From: Nemertoderma westbladi
Lineage: Eukaryota > Xenacoelomorpha > Nemertodermatida > Nemertodermatidae
Direction: 5' to 3'
NCBI GenBank assembly: GCA_032718475.1
Contig: JAUCBJ010003596.1
Span: 1 to 49,821, forward strand
Length of the DNA: 49,821 bases
In this document: positions 42,524-49,821 of the stretch, piece by piece
How positions within the stretch are numbered: position 1 is the first letter of the stretch
Layout of the letters: every line of letters starts with the position of its first letter
Translations under genes and position numbers: made by a program
The notes under the pieces: generated by a model
Database searches by the model: none
What the model was told of the DNA's origin: nothing
What the model saw: only the letters and a program-made list of their open reading frames with translations

Positions 42524-43726
42524 ATGGACACAAAGAGACTAAAGACAGACAATCCTGAGGCCTCGGCAACTTCTCCAGACACTCTCCACCAGAATGGAAG
42601 TCTCCAAACCGCGGCTAATAATTCTACGAACACAGCTATGATAGAAGACCCTGTTGAGGATGTGTACGCACCGAAATACGCAGACAAAGCCTACCAATAC
42701 TGTATAAAGTATATGCACGGAGCCTGGCGGGATTTAAAGAGAATAGACTTTAAATGCGGCCACCTTAGTGGAGGAATGAGCAACCTGCTGTTTCTGTGTG
42801 CCTTATCCGAGGATATCGCGCTGATCGGGAAGGAGCCAAGACGCGTATTACTGCGGATATTCGGAAAAATGATAGAATGCCCTGTTCGCGAGAACGTTGT
42901 CTTCAGTATACTTGCCGAGAAGGGGCTGGGCCCCAGGGCTTACGGAGTCTTTAAGGAAGGCCGTCTGGAGGAGTATATAGAGAACTCTCGACCTCTTTGT
43001 AACTTGGAGTTATCAGAGAGCGCCATATACGAATCGGTGGCTCGCGATTTGGCAACTATTCATTACTTAGAGATGCCTTTACCAAAGGAGCCGATATCAG
43101 TAGTCAACAAAATGGAGGACTGGATGAGAGCACTTGTCTCATTAATAAGCCCAGAATCAGTCGACACCTCAGCTAATAGTTACACTAGCGTTCTTAGAGA
43201 TATATTTTCTGGACATAATTTAATCGAGGAGTTCAAATTTGCCATCGATTTACTGAAATCCTCGAAATCTCCCGTAGTTTTTTGTCACAACGATTTGCAG
43301 TGCGGCAATCTTCTGTTCCGTAAACCCTGTCCAGTTGGCTGTAAGTCGGTAGTTTTTATCGATTTCGAATATTGCGGCTACAATTTCCAAGCGTTCGACT
43401 TCGCTAATCATTTTAACGAGTACATGTTCGACTATTCGATTCGGGTTCCTCCGTATTTCGCGTGTAACGAGTCGCTTTACCCGGATAAACATCAGCAACT
43501 TCAGTTCTTGGAGGTTTATATGGAGAAAGTAATTGATTCCAGTGGCTGTCTGGCGGTTGAGGATTTGCTCGAAGAGATAGCTAGACTGGCTGTCGTTGTT
43601 AACATCGTGTGGGCGCTCTGGTCTCTTGTAATGGTGGTTTGTTCCGACCTAGGGGACTTCGATTATTTATCGCACGGAAAATTTAGATTAAAACTAGCGA
43701 ATCAATTCAAATCAAATCTTAAATAA
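42524..43726 (+). CDS. Choline kinase (choline/ethanolamine kinase family)
   Basis: A 400-residue cytosolic kinase that phosphorylates choline with ATP, the first step of the CDP-choline (Kennedy) pathway to phosphatidylcholine. After a disordered N-terminus (1-45) come CGHLSGGMSNLLFLCAL (78-94, nucleotide loop), RVLLRIFGKM (107-116), LGPRAYGVFKEGRLEEYI (135-152), and the Brenner motif HNDLQCGNLLF (255-265) with catalytic Asp257. The metal-binding VFIDFEYCGYNFQAFDFANHF (277-297) contains Asp280, and NIVWALWSLV follows near the C-terminus. All catalytic residues are present. I prefer choline over ethanolamine kinase because of the LGPRAYGVF-EGRLEEYI context, but cannot exclude dual specificity. 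The gene is a single exon, and an AATAAA at 43,722-43,727 overlaps the stop codon. Intron loss through retrocopying would explain the structure, but the frame is fully intact. Confidence 0.92.
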   Translation: MDTKRLKTDNPEASATSPDTLHQNGSLQTAANNSTNTAMIEDPVEDVYAPKYADKAYQYCIKYMHGAWRDLKRIDFKCGHLSGGMSNLLFLCALSEDIALIGKEPRRVLLRIFGKMIECPVRENVVFSILAEKGLGPRAYGVFKEGRLEEYIENSRPLCNLELSESAIYESVARDLATIHYLEMPLPKEPISVVNKMEDWMRALVSLISPESVDTSANSYTSVLRDIFSGHNLIEEFKFAIDLLKSSKSPVVFCHNDLQCGNLLFRKPCPVGCKSVVFIDFEYCGYNFQAFDFANHFNEYMFDYSIRVPPYFACNESLYPDKHQQLQFLEVYMEKVIDSSGCLAVEDLLEEIARLAVVVNIVWALWSLVMVVCSDLGDFDYLSHGKFRLKLANQFKSNLK

Positions 43727-44449
43727 AACAATCGTGTCGGTTTTGCTTTTACATTTAATTTTTAATCGTGATTCCATAATATGATTTTATTTTACCACCG
43801 ATGATACTTTAACTATTCGAATAACAGTTGATGTGGGAATGAAGGTGAAACTTTATTAATTACAATTTGCTACTTTAATTGAGTGTCGCGGCGCGGGGTT
43901 AATGTTTCTATAAAGTTTTGTTCGGGTTATTTTCAGCTCGGTGGTGAATTATGATGTGTATCTGTTGTTTTTTGAAGATCCTAGATTGGGATAGATAATT
44001 TTTCCACATCATCAACTTTAGTTTCTTTATGATAATTTTTTGGTGTAAATTTAACTGAACTGCGCCGACATCACTGAATCCGATACTGAACTTTAGTTAA
44101 GATTTCGACTTTCGGCAGGTCGGAACTCATTATCCTGGTCTCTGAGTTCGAGTATCTTCTTTAGTATCATATCGTTTTATTTGATTATTTCCATCTTGCT
44201 TTATTTTACTCTGATTATATGTATGTAAATGTATAATTTAGGAAGGGAAAAGGAAAGAATTCATTTTCTGTCTTTTAAAGTCTATCCTTGGTGCATATGG
44301 TAGATTTAGCAAAAATGTTATTGTATTACAAATTACTTTCACTTATGTTTGATTAAATGAATTAATTATTAATGTATTCAATTGATTTGAGATTTTATTG
44401 CCTGGGAACTGTTATGTTAGTCTTATGGGTTGCTTTTAGTAACTAGAAA
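43727..44449. other. 3' flank of the choline kinase gene
   Basis: AT-rich, no coding region. The only AATAAA close by is the one overlapping the stop codon. From an unknown point on, this sequence may belong to the Helitron-like element ending at 44,481. Confidence 0.4.
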
Positions 44450-44453
44450 ACCA

Positions 44454-44481
44454 GGCGCGCTTCGCGCGCCAAGCTTGCTAG
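44454..44481 (+). mobile_element. Helitron-like 3' terminus
   Basis: A perfect 7-bp GC-only hairpin (GGCGCGC, loop TTC, GCGCGCC; 44,454-44,470) is followed by AAGCTTG and CTAG (44,478-44,481), with T as the next base. A GC hairpin 5-12 nt before a CTRR end, inserted before a T, is the structural signature of Helitron 3' ends. The 5' TC end and any Rep/helicase ORF were not found in the window, so the element length is unknown. Confidence 0.6.
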
Positions 44482-44490
44482 TCTACAGTC

Positions 44491-47400
44491 TTAGTATCTA
44501 TTATACTATAGATACTGTTAGTATCTATTATACTATAGATACTGTTAGTATCTATTATACTATAGATACTGTTAGTATCTATTATACTATAGATACTGTT
44601 AGTATCTATTATACTATAGATACTGTTAGTATCTATTATACTATAGATACTGTTAGTATCTATTATACTATAGATACTGTTAGTATCTATTATACTATAG
44701 ATACTGTTAGTATCTATTATACTATAGATACTGTTAGTATCTATTATACTATAGATACTGTTAGTATCTATTATACTATAGATACTGTTAGTATCTATTA
44801 TACTATAGATACTGTTAGTATCTATTATACTATAGATACTGTTAGTATCTATTATACTATAGATACTGTTAGTATCTATTATACTATAGATACTGTTAGT
44901 ATCTATTATACTATAGATACTGTTAGTATCTATTATACTATAGATACTGTTAGTATCTATTATACTATAGATACTGTTAGTATCTATTATACTATAGATA
45001 CTGTTAGTATCTATTATACTATAGATACTGTTAGTATCTATTATACTATAGATACTGTTAGTATCTATTATACTATAGATACTGTTAGTATCTATTATAC
45101 TATAGATACTGTTAGTATCTATTATACTATAGATACTGTTAGTATCTATTATACTATAGATACTGTTAGTATCTATTATACTATAGATACTGTTAGTATC
45201 TATTATACTATAGATACTGTTAGTATCTATTATACTATAGATACTGTTAGTATCTATTATACTATAGATACTGTTAGTATCTATTATACTATAGATACTG
45301 TTAGTATCTATTATACTATAGATACTGTTAGTATCTATTATACTATAGATACTGTTAGTATCTATTATACTATAGATACTGTTAGTATCTATTATACTAT
45401 AGATACTGTTAGTATCTATTATACTATAGATACTGTTAGTATCTATTATACTATAGATACTGTTAGTATCTATTATACTATAGATACTGTTAGTATCTAT
45501 TATACTATAGATACTGTTAGTATCTATTATACTATAGATACTGTTAGTATCTATTATACTATAGATACTGTTAGTATCTATTATACTATAGATACTGTTA
45601 GTATCTATTATACTATAGATACTGTTAGTATCTATTATACTATAGATACTGTTAGTATCTATTATACTATAGATGATACTGTTAGTATCTATTATACTAT
45701 AGATACTGTTAGTATCTATTATACTATAGATACTGTTAGTATCTATTATACTATAGATACTGTTAGTATCTATTATACTATAGATACTGTTAGTATCTAT
45801 TATACTATAGATACTGTTAGTATCTATTATACTATAGATACTGTTAGTATCTATTATACTATAGATACTGTTAGTATCTATTATACTATAGATACTGTTA
45901 GTATCTATTATACTATAGATACTGTTAGTATCTATTATACTATAGATACTGTTAGTATCTATTATACTATAGATACTGTTAGTATCTATTATACTATAGA
46001 TACTGTTAGTATCTATTATACTATAGATACTGTTAGTATCTATTATACTATAGATACTGTTAGTATCTATTATACTATAGATACTGTTAGTATCTATTAT
46101 ACTATAGATACTGTTAGTATCTATTATACTATAGATACTGTTAGTATCTATTATACTATAGATACTGTTAGTATCTATTATACTATAGATACTGTTAGTA
46201 TCTATTATACTATAGATACTGTTAGTATCTATTATACTATAGATACTGTTAGTATCTATTATACTATAGATACTGTTAGTATCTATTATACTATAGATAC
46301 TGTTAGTATCTATTATACTATAGATACTGTTAGTATCTATTATACTATAGATACTGTTAGTATCTATTATACTATAGATACTGTTAGTATCTATTATACT
46401 ATAGATACTGTTAGTATCTATTATACTATAGATACTGTTAGTATCTATTATACTATAGATACTGTTAGTATCTATTATACTATAGATACTGTTAGTATCT
46501 ATTATACTATAGATACTGTTAGTATCTATTATACTATAGATACTGTTAGTATCTATTATACTATAGATACTGTTAGTATCTATTATACTATAGATACTGT
46601 TAGTATCTATTATACTATAGATACTGTTAGTATCTATTATACTATAGATACTGTTAGTATCTATTATACTATAGATACTGTTAGTATCTATTATACTATA
46701 GATACTGTTAGTATCTATTATACTATAGATACTGTTAGTATCTATTATACTATAGATACTGTTAGTATCTATTATACTATAGATACTGTTAGTATCTATT
46801 ATACTATAGATACTGTTAGTATCTATTATACTATAGATACTGTTAGTATCTATTATACTATAGATACTGTTAGTATCTATTATACTATAGATACTGTTAG
46901 TATCTATTATACTATAGATACTGTTAGTATCTATTATACTATAGATACTGTTAGTATCTATTATACTATAGATACTGTTAGTATCTATTATACTATAGAT
47001 ACTGTTAGTATCTATTATACTATAGATACTGTTAGTATCTATTATACTATAGATACTGTTAGTATCTATTATACTATAGATACTGTTAGTATCTATTATA
47101 CTATAGATACTGTTAGTATCTATTATACTATAGATACTGTTAGTATCTATTATACTATAGATACTGTTAGTATCTATTATACTATAGATACTGTTAGTAT
47201 CTATTATACTATAGATACTGTTAGTATCTATTATACTATAGATACTGTTAGTATCTATTATACTATAGATACTGTTAGTATCTATTATACTATAGATACT
47301 GTTAGTATCTATTATACTATAGATACTGTTAGTATCTATTATACTATAGATACTGTTAGTATCTATTATACTATAGATACTGTTAGTATCTATTATACTA

Positions 47401-49821
47401 TAGATACTGTTAGTATCTATTATACTATAGATACTGTTAGTATCTATTATACTATAGATACTGTTAGTATCTATTATACTATAGATACTGTTAGTATCTA
47501 TTATACTATAGATACTGTTAGTATCTATTATACTATAGATACTGTTAGTATCTATTATACTATAGATACTGTTAGTATCTATTATACTATAGATACTGTT
47601 AGTATCTATTATACTATAGATACTGTTAGTATCTATTATACTATAGATACTGTTAGTATCTATTATACTATAGATACTGTTAGTATCTATTATACTATAG
47701 ATACTGTTAGTATCTATTATACTATAGATACTGTTAGTATCTATTATACTATAGATACTGTTAGTATCTATTATACTATAGATACTGTTAGTATCTATTA
47801 TACTATAGATACTGTTAGTATCTATTATACTATAGATACTGTTAGTATCTATTATACTATAGATACTGTTAGTATCTATTATACTATAGATACTGTTAGT
47901 ATCTATTATACTATAGATACTGTTAGTATCTATTATACTATAGATACTGTTAGTATCTATTATACTATAGATACTGTTAGTATCTATTATACTATAGATA
48001 CTGTTAGTATCTATTATACTATAGATACTGTTAGTATCTATTATACTATAGATACTGTTAGTATCTATTATACTATAGATACTGTTAGTATCTATTATAC
48101 TATAGATACTGTTAGTATCTATTATACTATAGATACTGTTAGTATCTATTATACTATAGATACTGTTAGTATCTATTATACTATAGATACTGTTAGTATC
48201 TATTATACTATAGATACTGTTAGTATCTATTATACTATAGATACTGTTAGTATCTATTATACTATAGATACTGTTAGTATCTATTATACTATAGATACTG
48301 TTAGTATCTATTATACTATAGATACTGTTAGTATCTATTATACTATAGATACTGTTAGTATCTATTATACTATAGATACTGTTAGTATCTATTATACTAT
48401 AGATACTGTTAGTATCTATTATACTATAGATACTGTTAGTATCTATTATACTATAGATACTGTTAGTATCTATTATACTATAGATACTGTTAGTATCTAT
48501 TATACTATAGATACTGTTAGTATCTATTATACTATAGATACTGTTAGTATCTATTATACTATAGATACTGTTAGTATCTATTATACTATAGATACTGTTA
48601 GTATCTATTATACTATAGATACTGTTAGTATCTATTATACTATAGATACTGTTAGTATCTATTATACTATAGATACTGTTAGTATCTATTATACTATAGA
48701 TACTGTTAGTATCTATTATACTATAGATACTGTTAGTATCTATTATACTATAGATACTGTTAGTATCTATTATACTATAGATACTGTTAGTATCTATTAT
48801 ACTATAGATACTGTTAGTATCTATTATACTATAGATACTGTTAGTATCTATTATACTATAGATACTGTTAGTATCTATTATACTATAGATACTGTTAGTA
48901 TCTATTATACTATAGATACTGTTAGTATCTATTATACTATAGATACTGTTAGTATCTATTATACTATAGATACTGTTAGTATCTATTATACTATAGATAC
49001 TGTTAGTATCTATTATACTATAGATACTGTTAGTATCTATTATACTATAGATACTGTTAGTATCTATTATACTATAGATACTGTTAGTATCTATTATACT
49101 ATAGATACTGTTAGTATCTATTATACTATAGATACTGTTAGTATCTATTATACTATAGATACTGTTAGTATCTATTATACTATAGATACTGTTAGTATCT
49201 ATTATACTATAGATACTGTTAGTATCTATTATACTATAGATACTGTTAGTATCTATTATACTATAGATACTGTTAGTATCTATTATACTATAGATACTGT
49301 TAGTATCTATTATACTATAGATACTGTTAGTATCTATTATACTATAGATACTGTTAGTATCTATTATACTATAGATACTGTTAGTATCTATTATACTATA
49401 GATACTGTTAGTATCTATTATACTATAGATACTGTTAGTATCTATTATACTATAGATACTGTTAGTATCTATTATACTATAGATACTGTTAGTATCTATT
49501 ATACTATAGATACTGTTAGTATCTATTATACTATAGATACTGTTAGTATCTATTATACTATAGATACTGTTAGTATCTATTATACTATAGATACTGTTAG
49601 TATCTATTATACTATAGATACTGTTAGTATCTATTATACTATAGATACTGTTAGTATCTATTATACTATAGATACTGTTAGTATCTATTATACTATAGAT
49701 ACTGTTAGTATCTATTATACTATAGATACTGTTAGTATCTATTATACTATAGATACTGTTAGTATCTATTATACTATAGATACTGTTAGTATCTATTATA
49801 CTATAGATACTGTTAGTATCT
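44491..49821. repeat. 27-bp hairpin satellite, 197 copies, running off the window
   Basis: The unit is 27 bp: arms AGTATCTAT and ATAGATACT (9-bp perfect inverted repeat) around TATACT, plus GTT as spacer. The phase at the start (44,491) and at the window end (49,813) differs by exactly 197 units plus 3 bp. The only irregularity I see is a GAT duplication at 45,671-45,677. The array is open-ended at the right, so its true size is larger. No open reading frame persists. Such uniformity implies very recent amplification, strong homogenisation, or an assembly effect. Confidence 0.97.

Overview
ORGANISM. This is AT-rich animal nuclear DNA, probably from a marine invertebrate. The evidence is a RAMA+MPN (MPND-type) protein, a choline kinase, a CD164/endolyn-like membrane protein with a spliceosomal intron, a secreted triple chitin-binding protein, and many metazoan transposon types (LINEs, BEL/Pao, hAT, Mutator-like, a Helitron-like end). 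I cannot fix the phylum from sequence alone. No rRNA, tRNA or CRISPR locus was seen. LAYOUT. 0.35-1.7 kb: an intronless MPND-like gene (+). 2.7-3.1 kb: sixteen 23-bp tandem units. 4.0-7.8 kb: a two-exon CD164-like gene (-) whose intron is filled by about 64 copies of a 44-bp unit that itself resembles a 3' splice site. 8.3-15.3 kb: a 7-kb minisatellite built from two unit lengths, 36 and 46 bp. 15.4-16.9 kb: a 5'-truncated LINE fragment (+). 17.7-34.3 kb: a three-level nest of transposons, all in minus orientation at the outer two levels. A LINE is split by a 13.9-kb LTR element of BEL/Pao type (1,237-bp LTRs, TG...CA ends, 5-bp target duplication). The gag ORF of that element is in turn split by a 2.0-kb terminal-inverted-repeat transposon (28-bp TIRs, 4-bp target duplication). 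At both levels, removing the insert and one target-duplication copy leaves the host frame open. 34.5-35.1 kb: a three-domain CBM14 chitin-binding gene (-). 35.6-39.4 kb: LINE C-terminal relic, a 1.35-kb non-autonomous hAT element with a 54-bp internal minisatellite, and a Mutator-like transposase relic. 40.9-42.4 kb: a MITE-like copy and two further LINE relics. 42.5-43.7 kb: an intronless choline kinase gene (+). 44.45-44.48 kb: a Helitron-like 3' terminus. 44.49 kb to the window end: 197 almost perfect copies of a 27-bp hairpin-forming satellite unit. HOW IT FITS TOGETHER. The four host genes show no functional relation to each other and lie as islands among repeats. Tandem arrays occupy roughly 17 kb, about a third of the window, and transposon-derived sequence at least another 19 kb. 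The BEL/Pao element is the most informative object. Its LTRs look identical, so it moved recently, yet the ORF runs from the protease straight to the tail of RNase H and stops before an integrase. It must therefore have been mobilised by enzymes supplied elsewhere. The order of events is LINE first, then the LTR element, then the TIR transposon.
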